Shown: positions 63,955-64,000 of the stretch, in pieces | Position numbering within the stretch: the first letter of the stretch is position 1 | How the letters are laid out: each line of letters begins with the position of its first letter | Assembly: GCA_922989275.2 (NCBI GenBank) | Contig: OV277867.1 | Coordinates: forward strand, 4,526,001-4,590,000 | From: Gari tellinella | Lineage: Eukaryota > Mollusca > Bivalvia > Cardiida > Psammobiidae | Length of the DNA: 64,000 bases | Reading direction: 5' to 3' | Made by a program: the position numbers and the translations under genes | The notes under the pieces: model-generated | Databases searched by the model: none | Seen by the model: only the letters and a program-made list of their open reading frames with translations | What the model was told of the DNA's origin: nothing

Positions 63955-64000
63955 TAAAAGCTGGTTGCCCTCAGGGCAACCAGAATTATTTTTTGGTTGC
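63955..64000. repeat. Start of a new hairpin cut by the window end
   Basis: AGCTGGTTGCCCTC-AGGGCAACCAG forms a short inverted repeat, and GGTTGC recurs at the edge. Confidence 0.5.

Overview
The window looks like nuclear DNA of a bivalve mollusc (perhaps a heterodont clam or mussel; the exact taxon is inferred and uncertain). The reasons are small exons with GT-AG introns, AT-rich introns packed with short hairpin transposons, LINE remnants, and a repeat family starting TTTTTAGCTCACCTGAGC that I associate with bivalve genomes. I see no prokaryotic-style gene organisation, no rRNA and no CRISPR array.

Two genes lie on the + strand. Positions 1-13945 hold the 3' part of a gene I cannot name: six spliced exons (1182 nt in frame) encode 393 visible residues of a Ser/Thr-rich, probably disordered protein, with a stop at 13943-13945 and AATAAA signals just after. 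Positions 30074 to beyond 63702 hold the first part of VCPIP1 (VCIP135), the OTU-family deubiquitinase that works with VCP/p97 in Golgi reassembly. Nine coding exons (1974 nt, 658 codons) join in frame and carry the full OTU triad (D186, C189, H324). The gene runs off the right edge.

Most of the rest is mobile DNA. I sorted it into working families by terminal 'shell', target-site duplication and internal hairpin 'core'. TTAA-flanked, piggyBac-like shells are A, B, F and G. TA-flanked, Tc1/mariner/pogo-like shells are C, D, M, N, O and Pg. Shells with CAGGG-type ends and a 6-bp duplication are E, K and R. S is a hAT-like element with a near-perfect 8-bp duplication. H is a longer family that may be Helitron-like. 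The remainder are L, I, J, T, LINE fragments and tRNA-like sequences. Nesting is common.

Three observations stand out. (1) Related hairpin cores recur inside shells of different transposon types: one in A, C and K, another in B, D, F, G and N. (2) Two unrelated minisatellites, one per gene, each start exactly at an exon 5' splice site and copy that donor over and over (about 16 and 34 copies). (3) Hairpin elements lie 14-30 bp from many splice sites, so the short exons sit as islands between them.

Layout: 1-13945 upstream gene; 13946-30073 intergenic, repeat-rich, with two LINE remnants near 23-24.6 kb; 30074-30981 VCPIP1 exon 1; 30982-43791 the 12.8-kb first coding intron; 43792-63702 VCPIP1 exons 2-9 with hairpin elements in every intron; 63703-64000 the start of the next intron.
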